A DNA stretch of 64,000 nt from Xiheibacterium sp038325765 (GCA_038325765.1 JBBQJI010000014.1:1-64000); one strand, 5' to 3'. Counted from the first letter of the stretch, positions 8,203-17,225 are shown. The notes: generated from the letters alone by a model not told the origin. Translations and numbers: made by a program.

Positions 8203-9852
8203 ATGCGCTGCGCCCCGCCCGCCCTGATCGCCGTCCCGACGGCCGCGCTCATCGCGGTGCTCGGTGCGCTGTATGCTCCCGACGCGGCCGCTTCGGGGTT
8301 CGACGCGCCGACCCTCGGCAGCGCCCAGTCCGGCCCGGTCGCCAACGACGCCGCCGCCACGTGGTGGAACCCCGGACGGCTCACCGAGGCCGATGCCATC
8401 GAATTGCAGGTCGGGCTCGGGGCGATCTTCGGCGCCATCGGCTACCAGCGCGACATCCGATCGCCGCACCAGTACCAGGACAACCTCGACTTCGCCGCGC
8501 CCGTCGCCCAGTCCGATCTCGATCCCGACCGCTTCGGCAAGCAGCAGAAGGTCCGCGCGCTGCCCGTCGGCCCCGCCTTCGACGCCTACGTCGCGATCCC
8601 TGCCATCCGCGATCGGCTGGTGTTCGGCCTCGGGGTCGGCATCCCCTATGTCGCGGTGGTGAACTTCCCCGAGCAGGGTCCGCAGCGCTTCGCCGGGCAA
8701 TCGATCCTCCTCGCGACGCCGCACGCGACCTTGGCCGCAGCGGTGAAGCTGCACCGCGTGATCTCGATCGGCGCGGGCATCAGCTATGTCATGGGCACCT
8801 TGGCGCTGTCCAAGGTGCAGGACTTCGGCGAAGTGGACACGCTCGGTGACGGGCTGGAGCGGCCGCCCATTGGTCAGAGCAACGACTTCGGCTCCGACGC
8901 GCCGCCCGAAGTCCGCGAGCTCGACGTGATGGCCCGGCCGGTCGAGATCCGCAGCGCGTTCGCCCACGGTGTGTCGTTCAACGCCGGTGTGTCGCTACAG
9001 CCCACGCCCAAGCTCGCGATCGGGCTCGTGTACCACCACGGCGCACGGATGGACTTCCGCGGGAAGTTCCGGCTCGACATGAACGACGATTTCTTCACCC
9101 AGGATCTCGCCGCCCAGGGGCTGCAGTATCCGGCTTTCGTCCGCGGCGACGCGCGGGTGCGGATGCGGCTGCCCAAGCGCATCACGGTGGGCGTCGGCGG
9201 GCAGGTCACGCCCCGGATCGCGCTCGATGGCTTCGTCTCGTACGTCACCTATCAGGACTTCGATCGCATCGACATCCGCTTCAGCTCGCCGGACCTCGCC
9301 CAGCCGGCCCTGGGCATCGGCGACGCCGTCGATCAGGTCCTCGTCCGCAACTGGAAGGGCGCCGTGGCTGTCGAGGTGTCGACGCGGATCTCCGCCACCA
9401 AGAAGCTGCTCGTCTCGGTGACCGGCGGCTACAACTCCCCGGCGTCACCCGACTCGACTTTGGACGTGTTCTCGCCCGACGGCCACCGGCTCATCGCCGG
9501 TGCCGGCATCGTCTATCGCTTCACGCCCCGCGCCGCGCTGCTCGCCTCCCTCGAGGGCCAGTTCTTGGTGCCGCGGACCAACACGGCGTCGGACTTCGAC
9601 CTCGGCAACGGCCGCTACACGCTGTTTCTCGCCGCGGCGACGTTGCACGGGCAGTTCAAGTTCGGCCGCCCCGGCGAGGAGAAGCGACGGGGGCGTACGC
9701 GGGCGGTGCCCCCCGCCAGGCTCACGCCGGATTCCGACGCGAACGACGGCGCCGAGCCGGTGGACGTGGAGCCCGTGGAAGCCGCGCCCGTCGGCGTCGA
9801 GCCGGTCCCCCGGCCCACGCCGCCTCCTGCTCCACCGCCGCCGCCGCGGTGA
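8203..9852 (+). CDS. OmpP1/FadL/TodX-type outer-membrane transport protein
   Basis: A 549-residue outer-membrane beta-barrel protein of the FadL family, which moves fatty acids or other hydrophobic compounds through the outer membrane. After a signal peptide (cut near ALYAPDAAASG) the hallmark N-terminal hatch segment ANDAAATWWNPGRL appears; later strands include ALAVKLHRVISIGAGISYV-type and LVSVTGGYNSPASPD stretches typical of the family. Residues 500-549 form an unusual cytosol- or periplasm-exposed tail after the last strand, rich in Glu/Val/Pro and ending in Pro-only runs. FadL proteins normally end on the last strand, so the tail is odd. No neighbouring fatty-acid genes are present. Confidence 0.85.
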   Translation: MRCAPPALIAVPTAALIAVLGALYAPDAAASGFDAPTLGSAQSGPVANDAAATWWNPGRLTEADAIELQVGLGAIFGAIGYQRDIRSPHQYQDNLDFAAPVAQSDLDPDRFGKQQKVRALPVGPAFDAYVAIPAIRDRLVFGLGVGIPYVAVVNFPEQGPQRFAGQSILLATPHATLAAAVKLHRVISIGAGISYVMGTLALSKVQDFGEVDTLGDGLERPPIGQSNDFGSDAPPEVRELDVMARPVEIRSAFAHGVSFNAGVSLQPTPKLAIGLVYHHGARMDFRGKFRLDMNDDFFTQDLAAQGLQYPAFVRGDARVRMRLPKRITVGVGGQVTPRIALDGFVSYVTYQDFDRIDIRFSSPDLAQPALGIGDAVDQVLVRNWKGAVAVEVSTRISATKKLLVSVTGGYNSPASPDSTLDVFSPDGHRLIAGAGIVYRFTPRAALLASLEGQFLVPRTNTASDFDLGNGRYTLFLAAATLHGQFKFGRPGEEKRRGRTRAVPPARLTPDSDANDGAEPVDVEPVEAAPVGVEPVPRPTPPPAPPPPPR

Positions 9853-9874
9853 CGCACACTCCGGCTGCAGCGCG

Positions 9875-9880
9875 TATGCT
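9875..9880 (+). promoter_or_regulatory. Putative -10 box TATGCT, leaderless start of the YaeQ gene
   Basis: TATGCT ends exactly 6 nt before the GTG at 9887, which puts the expected first transcribed base on the start codon and supports that codon over the ATG at 9905. Confidence 0.45.
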
Positions 9881-9886
9881 GCCGCC

Positions 9887-10432
9887 GTGGCCCAGACCTC
9901 GACCATGCGGCGCTTCGAGATCGAGCTGTCCGACTCCGATCGCGGGGTCTACGACGCGCTCGATCTCCGGGTCGCCCAGCATCCGTCGGAGTCGGAGCGC
10001 TACCTAGTGGCCCGCGTCCTGGCGCGGGTGCTCGAGCACGGTGAGGGGGTCGACTTCTCCCGCGGGCTCGCAGTCGGCGAGGAGCCGGCCCTGTGGCAGC
10101 ACGATCTGCGCGGCGATCTGCAGGCGTGGATCGAGATCGGCAACCCATCGACCGACCGGCTGCACAAGGCGAGCAAGTCAGGGGCGCGCATCGTCGTGTA
10201 CACCTGGAAGGCGCCCGAGCAGCTCGCGCTCGACATCGCCGCCGCGGGGATCCACCGCGGTGACGAGGTCGCGATCCACGTGCTCGAGCCGACGCTGCTC
10301 GACGCGATCGTCGCGACCCTCGATCGCAACAATCGCTGGCAACTCGCGGTGTCGGGCGGCACGCTGTACCTGAGCGTGGGCGGGCGGGCGGTCGAGGGGG
10401 CGCTGCGGACGCTCGCCGCGGCGACTGCGTGA
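9887..10432 (+). CDS. yaeQ: YaeQ family protein
   Basis: A 181-residue protein matching the YaeQ family almost end to end: FEIELSDSDRGVYDALDLRV, AQHPSESERYLVARVLARVL, PALWQHDLRGDLQAWIEIG, RLHKASKSGARIVVYTW. YaeQ has a PD-(D/E)XK nuclease-like fold; its cellular role is not settled (an early link to RfaH-like function was later questioned). The GTG at 9887 is preferred because homologues carry a few residues before the first strand and a TATGCT box lies 6 nt upstream; ATG 9905 would trim them. It stands 34 bp after the FadL-like gene on the same strand. Confidence 0.88.
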   Translation: MAQTSTMRRFEIELSDSDRGVYDALDLRVAQHPSESERYLVARVLARVLEHGEGVDFSRGLAVGEEPALWQHDLRGDLQAWIEIGNPSTDRLHKASKSGARIVVYTWKAPEQLALDIAAAGIHRGDEVAIHVLEPTLLDAIVATLDRNNRWQLAVSGGTLYLSVGGRAVEGALRTLAAATA

Positions 10433-10592
10433 CGCGCTCGCCCCACAGCGCCCCAAGCCCGGCCCGCACGCCTCCGCGGCCCGTCATCGGCTCGGATTCG
10501 CACCGCACGCCCGACCCAGCGCCCACGCCCCGCCAGATCCTCGCTCGACAGCGGTCGGGGTCGTGTACGACGATGTGACCGGGGCGTTTCAC

Positions 10593-12422
10593 ATGCGGCA
10601 CGCAGCAGTCGGTTCGTTCATCGCGATGCTCGTGGCCTGCAGCGACGATGGCGCGCGCGAAGGCGGTAGCGGCGGGACGTGGTCGGCCACCGCGGCGACG
10701 GAGACGGACACCGACGCCGACTCCGGCGAGGATCCTGGCAACTTCGGGCCCGAGCAGAGCTTCGAGCTGCGCCTCAACGAAGAGGATCCGCCGCCGCTGG
10801 TGCTCGACATGGATCGCGACGAGGTCACCGAGCTGTTCGGAGATCGAGCCGACGAGATCCTGCTCGTCGAGGTCGACTCCGCGACGCTGCTCACCGAGTC
10901 ACTCGAGCAGATCAAGAACGCGTGCGGGCAGTTCTGGCGCGAGGACGATCCCGACCCGGATCACGACTGTTCGGTGACGCCGCTGGGCCAGACGTTCGTC
11001 GGCCCCGACGGCACGTGGCGCACCAGCGCCGAGTATGCGCTGGTCCGCATCCTGACGATGACCCCCGCCAACGTCGTGGTCGAGGGCACCTCGAGCGACT
11101 CGCTGCAGAGCCTCGCCGACGCGCTCGGTGTCGGCGGCGGCTACGGCCAGATCCTCGCCGAGGCCCTGGGGATCGACCGGACCGACGCGGTGGTCTCGAC
11201 CGCGGGACTGGTCGCATCGTTCCGGGAGAACTTCGTCGCCAGCCACCCGAACATCGGCGAGGGCGCCCGCTTTGGCATCACGCTCGCCGACGCGCTGTCT
11301 GATCTGGCGACGATCGCGGATCGTTACGGGCCGGTGGACGGACACCCGGGGATCATCGACCCCACGTTCGTGCCGAGCGGCGCGGTGCTCGGGCCCGACT
11401 TCGGCATGCGGGCGGTGGCGTCGTCGAACCTGCGGCTGTGCGACGGCATCGACGCCGACCAGGGCAAGGGCTTCGTCTCGGTCATCGCCGACGACGTCGG
11501 GCCCTCGTACGAAGACGCACTCGAGTTCGACTTCAGTGCCCCCGACACGTTCGAGTTGCGCGGCCTGGTCGAGAATCCCACGGTGAATCTCCGCTTCCGG
11601 GCCAGCGAGCACGTCGGGTTCGTACCCTCGTGCCTGGGCGATCCGCCGTGCCAGCAGAACCTTCCCGGCGCACCGCAAGGTGGATCGTCGGTGTGGGCGC
11701 TCGATCCGTGGCTGCTCGAGTACAACGTCGCCGGCGCGGCGCGGGCCGACTACGCGGCGCGCACGTTCTATGGCAGCTACCTGCTCGGCGCCGCCAGGGT
11801 GCTACTGGGCCAAGACGGCAACCCGCCGGGCTGGATCGAGTACGACATCCCGCTCGGCATCGGCAGCCCGCCCGATCCCCAGTATGTGTGGGAGACGATC
11901 CTCGAGGTCGCGCAGGTCGCCCTGCACGAGACGCCGTTCGCGTCGACAGGCGAGGGCGCGGCGAACGTCGCGTTCACGGTGTTCGACGTGCCGGTCGGCA
12001 TCACCGGCAGCGAGGCCGCCCAAGCCGTGCGGCCCTACCTGCAAGAGCAGGCCTCGGCGCTGTCGGAGTTCCTGCTGGGCGACTTCAAGAAGAACAACGA
12101 CGACGTCGATTTCTACTTCCGCCGCGGCGACGATGGCGAGCCCTACCTCTACTTCGTCGCCGAGCCCGACCTCCGCGAGGGCGTGCCGTACACCTACGCC
12201 GATCCCGGCTTCTTCGACCGCAGCGCGATGATGGCCGACGACAAGGTCTCGGCGACCGTGATCGCGGGGCTAGGCGACACCGTGCACGAGAAGCTGCGGG
12301 TTCCCGAGGGCGAGACGGTGGTCTACTTCGCCGACAGCGGCGGGCTGGTCTACCGCGCGCGGATCGTCCGCAGCGCTGGGGCCCAGAGCGTCGAGCTCCA
12401 CCTCGCGCAGGAGCAGCGATGA
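10593..12422 (+). CDS. Large lipoprotein of unknown function, first of a paralogous pair
   Basis: A 609-residue lipoprotein (lipobox MLVAC, Cys16) with a Thr/Asp/Gly linker, then a long folded region I do not recognise. ATG 10593 is chosen because it gives a signal peptide; a GTG-like start 30 bp upstream does not. Segments shared with the next gene include ILTMTPANVVVEGTSSDSLQ, FVASHPN, GITLADALSDL, DGHPGI and the C-terminal YADPGFF and HEKLRVPEGE blocks. Four Cys pairs in the middle (CLGDPPC among them) suggest disulfides. Its stop codon overlaps the start of the paralogue (ATGA), so the two proteins are made together and may form a heteromer. No known enzyme motif is visible. Confidence 0.85.
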   Translation: MRHAAVGSFIAMLVACSDDGAREGGSGGTWSATAATETDTDADSGEDPGNFGPEQSFELRLNEEDPPPLVLDMDRDEVTELFGDRADEILLVEVDSATLLTESLEQIKNACGQFWREDDPDPDHDCSVTPLGQTFVGPDGTWRTSAEYALVRILTMTPANVVVEGTSSDSLQSLADALGVGGGYGQILAEALGIDRTDAVVSTAGLVASFRENFVASHPNIGEGARFGITLADALSDLATIADRYGPVDGHPGIIDPTFVPSGAVLGPDFGMRAVASSNLRLCDGIDADQGKGFVSVIADDVGPSYEDALEFDFSAPDTFELRGLVENPTVNLRFRASEHVGFVPSCLGDPPCQQNLPGAPQGGSSVWALDPWLLEYNVAGAARADYAARTFYGSYLLGAARVLLGQDGNPPGWIEYDIPLGIGSPPDPQYVWETILEVAQVALHETPFASTGEGAANVAFTVFDVPVGITGSEAAQAVRPYLQEQASALSEFLLGDFKKNNDDVDFYFRRGDDGEPYLYFVAEPDLREGVPYTYADPGFFDRSAMMADDKVSATVIAGLGDTVHEKLRVPEGETVVYFADSGGLVYRARIVRSAGAQSVELHLAQEQR

Positions 12423-14140
12423 CGCGCCGTGCCCTGCTGGTCCCCGCGCTCGCTGCCCTTGCCGCCTGCAGCCCGGATTCCATCCAGACGCCGGGCGAGC
12501 CCGACGTGCTCGCGGCGGGCGAGAGCCGCGAGGTCGACCTCCGCTACCTGCGCTTCGACGTCGAAGGGTTCGCCAAGACCAACTCGCTCGCGCAGCTGCG
12601 GGCGATGCCGCGACGGGTCCTGCAGGACGTGTGGCTGCTCGATCTCGACGTGCGGCCGCTGCTGGTGAACTCGCTGCAAGCGCTGCTGGATCTGCCCGCC
12701 GACGAGGTCGCCGCGCTGTCGCCCGCGGCCCAGAACATGCGACAGCTGGTGTTGATGACGCCGGACAACGCGTCGTTGGCCGGCACCAACCTCGAGGAGC
12801 TGATCGCGATCTCCAGCGCGATCGGCATCCCGCCGGCCAAGACCCTCGCCGATCTGCTCGACCGCGGCGTCACCGACCCGTTCATCCCCATCGGCGACGT
12901 TGCCGACGTGATGCTCGCCAACGTGATCGCGACCCACCCCAACGCGCAGTTCCGCCGCGGACCCGTGGACGCCGAACACCCCGATGGTCGCTACCCCGTC
13001 GCCCGTGGTCACATCCCGCTGACGCTCGCCGACGTGGTGACCAACTTCGAGGACATGGCCGAGCGCTTCGGCCCCACCGAAGGCCACCCCGGCTTCGTGC
13101 TCGAGGCCCGCGGCGTGTCGGTGGTGGAGAGCGAGTTCGCGATGACGTCGAAGGTCAACGCCAACGCGCTGCCGTTCAAGGGCGTCGACGTCACCCACGT
13201 CGAGGTCGCCAGCGTCAACAGCGTGGGTGGCCAGATCGAGACGGTGCATGACTTCAGCGATCCCGACTGGATGCAGATCACCGGGCTGGCGTCCGATCCC
13301 TCCGTCGAGTTCCTCACCTTCGGCATCATCGAGCACGACACCTTCGTACCGGGCGGCGACGCCCGCGAGCCGGTGCCCAACGGCAACTCGGAAGCGTGGG
13401 AGCTGCCGCCGTGGGAATTCGAGCGGCTCATCGTCGAGATGGCCCAGGCCTCGGTCGCCGGCGTGCCCGCCGACTGCGACGAGTACGAGCTCGCCACCGG
13501 GGTGACCGCTTTTCGCGGCTGCATCGACGCCGACGGTTGGGTGACGCTCGAGACCTTCAACGGCGTCGGCTCGCCGCCGCCACCCGCGTACATCTGGGAT
13601 CTCGAGCTCGAGCTCGCCCAGGTGCGCCTGCACGATGGTGGCCTGGCGGAAGGCGAGGCCGACGTGGCGATGTCGATCCGCAACGTCGCGGTCGGCGTGC
13701 CCCCCGAGGAGCTCATCGAGCAGGCCAAGCGCAACATCGAGGCCAACCCCGAGGCGCTGCGCGAGTTCGCCTCGCTGCTGACCGACAGCACGTCGGGCAA
13801 CGCCGACTTCTTCTACATCCGCGGCGTGGAGGCGCTGCCAGCGGACGAGCGCGGCGACTGGCTGTTCTTCGTCACCGAGGACGACATCGGCCTCGACGAA
13901 CAGGGCGCGGCGGTGCGCCCCTACGACTACGCGACGCCGGGTTTTTTCGCCGACGCCGAGCTCACCCGCAAGCTGTCGGACACGCGGCTTGTCGACGGCA
14001 ACGCCACCCACGAGAAAGTGCGCGTCGCGCCCGGCGACGTGCTGTATCTCGAGGACGACGACGGCGTGCTCGTGCGCATCGACGTCCGCGACAAGCCCAG
14101 CCGATCGCACCTCGCCCTCGGCATCACGCGCGTGCGCTGA
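12419..14140 (+). CDS. Large lipoprotein of unknown function, second of a paralogous pair
   Basis: A 573-residue lipoprotein (lipobox LAALAAC, Cys17) homologous over its length to the preceding gene: LVLMTPDNASLAGTNLEEL, NVIATHPN, PLTLADVVTNFEDMAERFG, EGHPGF, then YDYATPGFF and HEKVRVAPGD near the end. The N-terminal linker is short and lacks the Thr/Asp run of its partner. The ATG at 12419 overlaps the upstream stop (ATGA), so its translation probably depends on re-initiation. Downstream lies a cluster of three hairpins, so the pair forms its own transcription unit. Function unknown; a surface or periplasmic two-subunit complex is an inference. Confidence 0.85.
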   Translation: MTRRALLVPALAALAACSPDSIQTPGEPDVLAAGESREVDLRYLRFDVEGFAKTNSLAQLRAMPRRVLQDVWLLDLDVRPLLVNSLQALLDLPADEVAALSPAAQNMRQLVLMTPDNASLAGTNLEELIAISSAIGIPPAKTLADLLDRGVTDPFIPIGDVADVMLANVIATHPNAQFRRGPVDAEHPDGRYPVARGHIPLTLADVVTNFEDMAERFGPTEGHPGFVLEARGVSVVESEFAMTSKVNANALPFKGVDVTHVEVASVNSVGGQIETVHDFSDPDWMQITGLASDPSVEFLTFGIIEHDTFVPGGDAREPVPNGNSEAWELPPWEFERLIVEMAQASVAGVPADCDEYELATGVTAFRGCIDADGWVTLETFNGVGSPPPPAYIWDLELELAQVRLHDGGLAEGEADVAMSIRNVAVGVPPEELIEQAKRNIEANPEALREFASLLTDSTSGNADFFYIRGVEALPADERGDWLFFVTEDDIGLDEQGAAVRPYDYATPGFFADAELTRKLSDTRLVDGNATHEKVRVAPGDVLYLEDDDGVLVRIDVRDKPSRSHLALGITRVR

Positions 14141-14169
14141 GAGAGCGACAGCGATTGGGAGGGGGAAGC

Positions 14170-14239
14170 TTCCGCCGGGCTCTGCCCGGTGGAAGGGGGA
14201 CCGGGCCGGTCCCCCACAAGGACTGAGCCGAAGCGGCTC
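14170..14239. terminator. Three consecutive hairpins between convergent genes
   Basis: Three inverted repeats stand side by side: 14170-14180/14184-14194 (11-bp stem, one G-T pair, loop TCT), 14195-14202/14208-14215 (perfect 8-bp stem GGGGGACC/GGTCCCCC) and 14225-14230/14234-14239 (perfect 6-bp stem GAGCCG/CGGCTC, loop AAG). They fill the gap between the tandem lipoproteins and sixA, which converge. No T-run follows, so a bidirectional terminator without a canonical U-tract, or an mRNA-stability element, fits best. Confidence 0.6.
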
Positions 14240-14253
14240 GGCCCCTGCGCCGA

Positions 14254-14760
14254 TCAGTCTTCGCCGCCGCCGAGCAGGCGCAGCGCCGACGCCGGATACA
14301 CGCCCACCAACACCCCGAGGCCCGCACCGATGCGACCGTGACGCATCTCGATGCTGGCGCAGCCGGCCTTCTTCAGCGACGTGACCGGCTCGTCAGCGCC
14401 GACGAGCAAGGCAGCGACGCGATCGAGGTTGGGGGCGTGACCGACACACAGGATGTTCTGCTCGGTGCGGGTGCGCATCAGCTCGAGGATCCGCGACGGA
14501 TCGGCCATCGGCACCAACAGCTCGCTCGTGATCTGCTCGGCTCCGTCCAGCTCCTCGCAGGTGATCTCCGCGGTCTGCTGGGCGCGCACGTACGGGCTGG
14601 CGATCACGATCTCGGGCGCGATGCCGAGGGCCTTCAGACCGCGCGCACCGAGCCGCGCACGGGTCTTGCCCTTGTCGGTCAGATAGCGCTCGGGGTCGGT
14701 CGGGCATGCCGGATCGGTCGGGTCGATCGCGATGCCATGGCGCAGCAGGTGTACCCACAC
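14254..14760 (-). CDS. sixA: Phosphohistidine phosphatase SixA
   Basis: A 168-residue phosphatase of the histidine-phosphatase (phosphoglycerate-mutase-like) superfamily. The catalytic RHG motif is at residues 7-9 (HLLRHGIA), followed by LTDKGKTRA, SPYVRAQQTA and the second catalytic His in CVGHAPNLDRV. In E. coli SixA removes phosphate from phosphohistidine of PTS/ArcB-type phosphocarriers; the substrate here is unknown. The start is GTG 14760, with no good ribosome site; the promoter TAGCCT lies within a palindrome 9 nt upstream. It is divergent from ppx with only 54 bp between; sixA and ppx are often neighbours in proteobacteria, which supports a shared role in phosphate metabolism. Confidence 0.92.
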   Translation of the reverse strand: MWVHLLRHGIAIDPTDPACPTDPERYLTDKGKTRARLGARGLKALGIAPEIVIASPYVRAQQTAEITCEELDGAEQITSELLVPMADPSRILELMRTRTEQNILCVGHAPNLDRVAALLVGADEPVTSLKKAGCASIEMRHGRIGAGLGVLVGVYPASALRLLGGGED

Positions 14761-14777
14761 GGTAGCCCGAGGCTACC
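14761..14777. promoter_or_regulatory. Palindrome in the 54-bp sixA/ppx divergent promoter
   Basis: GGTAGCC-CGA-GGCTACC is a perfect 7-bp inverted repeat with a 3-nt centre, touching the sixA start codon. The right arm read on the minus strand supplies the TAGCCT box of sixA. It could be an operator covering the sixA promoter, or a hairpin in the ppx antisense direction. Confidence 0.5.
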
Positions 14778-14796
14778 CCGGCCCCGGGCGGGCTGC

Positions 14797-14802
14797 TAGT
14801 GT
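14797..14802 (+). promoter_or_regulatory. Putative -10 box TAGTGT for ppx
   Basis: TAGTGT lies 12 nt before the ppx ATG at 14815, giving a leader of only about 6 nt, too short for a ribosome site. Confidence 0.35.
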
Positions 14803-14814
14803 GCGCGCCAGCGG

Positions 14815-16302
14815 ATGGCGGAGCAACTGCAGCTCGTCGCGATCGATCTCGGCTCCAACAGCTTCCACATGGTGGTCGCGCGGATGACCGATGGACAGCT
14901 ATCGATCATCGACCGGCTCCACGAGCGCGTGCAGCTGGCCCTCGGCCTCGACGAGCGAAACAATATCTCGGCCGAGGCGCAGCAGCGCGGCCTCGACTGC
15001 CTGCGCCGTTTCGGCGAGCGCATGCCGACCGGCGACGACGTGCGGGTGCGCGCGGTCGGGACCAACACGCTCCGCAAGGCCAGAAACGCCCGCGACTTCA
15101 TCCGCAAGGCCAGCGCGGCGCTGGGGCGCCCCATCGAGGTCATCCCCGGCCGCGAAGAGGCGCGCCTCATCTTCCTCGGCGTCGCCCACTCCACCGGCGG
15201 CAACAGCGGCCGCCGTCTGGTCCTCGACATCGGCGGCGGCAGCACCGAGGCGATCATCGGCGAGCGCTTCGTGCCCAAGCTCGCCGAGAGCCTGCACATG
15301 GGCTGCGTCAGTTTCACGGAGCGGTTCTTCGCCGACGGTCGGCTGCGTCGCGAGTCGTTCCGCGAAGCGACCACCGCGGCGCGGGTGGAGCTCGAGACGA
15401 TCGAACAGAACTTCAGGCGGACGGGCTGGAGCTGTGCGGTCGGCAGCTCGGGCACGATCCTGGCGATCGAGGCGATCCTCCGCACCAACGGCTGGGGCGA
15501 TGGCATCACCCGCGAGGGCCTCCGGACGCTCCGCGACGCCATGGTCGCGACCGGTCGCGTCGCGAGGCTCGCGATCCCGGGGCTGTCGAGCGAGCGTGCG
15601 CCGGTGCTCGCGGGCGGCCTCGCGATCCTCTATGCGGTGTTCAAGAGCCTCAAGATCGAACGCATGATCGCATCGACAGGGGCGCTGCGCGAAGGCCTGC
15701 TCTACGACACGCTGGGTCGCCTCGCCCACGCCGACGTCCGCGAGCGCGCCATCGAGTGGATGTCCGAGCGCCACGGCGTGGACCGGGCCCAGGCCGCGCG
15801 CGTCGAGAGCACCGCGTTGGCGCTGTACGATCGCGTCGCGGGTACGTGGGCGCTGGGCGACACCGAGTCGCGCGAGGTCCTCGCCTGGGCCGCGCGCCTG
15901 CACGAGATCGGGCTCGCGCTCAGCTACAGCGGCTACCACCGCCATGGCGAGTACCTCGTCGCCAACAGCGACATGGCCGGCTTCTCGCGCGAGCAACAGT
16001 CGCTGCTCGCGACCCTCGTCGGTGCCCACCGTCGGCGCCTGCGGCCCGAGACCGTCGCCCGTCTCAAGACGCTCGGCGGCGCCACGGCGGTGCGCCTGGC
16101 GGTGCTGCTGCGGCTCGCCGCGACGTTGAACCGCGCCCGCGATCCCGACACCGCGATCTTGCCGGAGCTCTTCGTGGTGGGCGGCGCCGTCGAGCTCCGC
16201 TTCCCCAGGGGCTGGCTCGACGACCACCCGATGACGGCGACGGACCTCGCCTACGAGCAGTCGTTCCTCACCGCGGCGGGCATCACCCTCGCGGCGCGTT
16301 GA
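14815..16302 (+). CDS. ppx: Ppx/GppA family exopolyphosphatase
   Basis: A 495-residue phosphatase that hydrolyses inorganic polyphosphate or pppGpp in the cytosol. The ASKHA-fold signatures are present: VAIDLGSNSFHM (phosphate 1 loop) at residues 8-19, VLDIGGGSTEAIIG near 138-151 (phosphate 2), and VGSSGTILAIE near 205. The C-terminal third carries an HD-like helical domain (LHEIGLALSYSGYHRHG and LVGAHRRRL). The length fits Ppx better than short Ppx/GppA forms. ATG 14815 is the only sensible start. It faces sixA across 54 bp and converges on the Sel1-repeat gene, 40 bp away. Whether polyphosphate or pppGpp is the substrate cannot be told from sequence. Confidence 0.92.
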   Translation: MAEQLQLVAIDLGSNSFHMVVARMTDGQLSIIDRLHERVQLALGLDERNNISAEAQQRGLDCLRRFGERMPTGDDVRVRAVGTNTLRKARNARDFIRKASAALGRPIEVIPGREEARLIFLGVAHSTGGNSGRRLVLDIGGGSTEAIIGERFVPKLAESLHMGCVSFTERFFADGRLRRESFREATTAARVELETIEQNFRRTGWSCAVGSSGTILAIEAILRTNGWGDGITREGLRTLRDAMVATGRVARLAIPGLSSERAPVLAGGLAILYAVFKSLKIERMIASTGALREGLLYDTLGRLAHADVRERAIEWMSERHGVDRAQAARVESTALALYDRVAGTWALGDTESREVLAWAARLHEIGLALSYSGYHRHGEYLVANSDMAGFSREQQSLLATLVGAHRRRLRPETVARLKTLGGATAVRLAVLLRLAATLNRARDPDTAILPELFVVGGAVELRFPRGWLDDHPMTATDLAYEQSFLTAAGITLAAR

Positions 16303-16342
16303 CACCCGCGAGGCACGATCGACGGGCGTCCGCGCGCACCGA

Positions 16343-17131
16343 TCACTTCGGGATCGGGCACGCCGCCTGGTGGCCGCCCTCACACGCCTTGGTGCGGGCA
16401 GCCTCGGCGCCGGCGCGATCCTTCTTGCCGCCGACGCCCTTGTCGAGGGCGAGCGCCAGGTTGAAGCAGCCGCTGGCATCGCCGCCGTCGCATGCGGCCT
16501 GGAACATCCCGCGCGCTTTCTTCTGATCCTTGCCGCCGCCCTCGCCGAGCATCATGAGTCGGCCCTCCGCGGTGCACGCCGCCTGGTTGCCCGCGGTGCA
16601 CGACCTGGCATACAGGCCGCGCGCCGTGGTCGTGTCCGCTTTGGTGCCTGCGCCCTCGTGCGAGATCGCGGCGGCCATGCAGTCCTCGAGGCGACCCTTG
16701 TCGCACTGCGCCGACCACAGCGTCCGCGCAGCGGCAGCATCGGCGTCGCCACCGACGCCCTTGTCGAGCACCGACGCGAGGTACGAGCAGCCGAGATCGA
16801 AGCCGGCCTTGCAGCCCTCGTCGTAGAACTCGCGGGCCTTCAACGGGTCGGCGGGGCCCTCCTTGCCCTGCTCCCACATCACACCGACCGACGTGCACAT
16901 CTCGCCGTTGCCGGCCTCGCATTGCTCGGCCTGCAGCGTGCGCTGATCCTCGACCGGCTGAGCCTCAGGCTCAGGCTCAGGCTGGACCTCGGGCGCGGCG
17001 GCGACGGGCGCCGCATCGTCGGGCGTCGCGCTCGGGGTGTCGTTCTTGTTGCACGCGGCCGTGACCGCCGCGGCAGTCACGGCGGTGGCAGTCACGGCGG
17101 CGGCATAGAGGAGACTCGCGAGGCGGGACAT
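16343..17131 (-). CDS. Sel1-repeat, cysteine-rich lipoprotein
   Basis: A 262-residue lipoprotein (lipobox VTAAC) with a Pro/Glu linker (repeated PEPEPE, from a 6-bp repeat) and about five Sel1-like repeats, each with a Cys pair: CEAGNGEMC, CKAGFDLGC, CDKGRLEDC, CTAGNQAAC, CDGGDASGC and CEGGHQAAC. This spacing matches the cysteine-rich Hcp type in which a disulfide locks each helix pair. Such proteins act as protein-binding solenoids outside the cytoplasm. GAGGGA 5 nt before the ATG supports the start. It follows the TPR gene by 94 bp on the same strand, so it may be the last gene of the pilT-TPR-Sel1 run. Confidence 0.9.
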   Translation of the reverse strand: MSRLASLLYAAAVTATAVTAAAVTAACNKNDTPSATPDDAAPVAAAPEVQPEPEPEAQPVEDQRTLQAEQCEAGNGEMCTSVGVMWEQGKEGPADPLKAREFYDEGCKAGFDLGCSYLASVLDKGVGGDADAAAARTLWSAQCDKGRLEDCMAAAISHEGAGTKADTTTARGLYARSCTAGNQAACTAEGRLMMLGEGGGKDQKKARGMFQAACDGGDASGCFNLALALDKGVGGKKDRAGAEAARTKACEGGHQAACPIPK

Positions 17132-17225
17132 CGCGTCCCTCGTACCGCCGCAGGTGGGCGTTGGGCAAGCGCGAACGTGTCGACGTTGTCGCCGACGTGC
17201 GGGCCCCTACGCCGCGGGCGCAAGG

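Noticed and set aside
12350..14110. A 586-codon minus-strand frame
   Set aside because: Antisense to the second paralogous lipoprotein, which has a signal peptide and a homologous partner.
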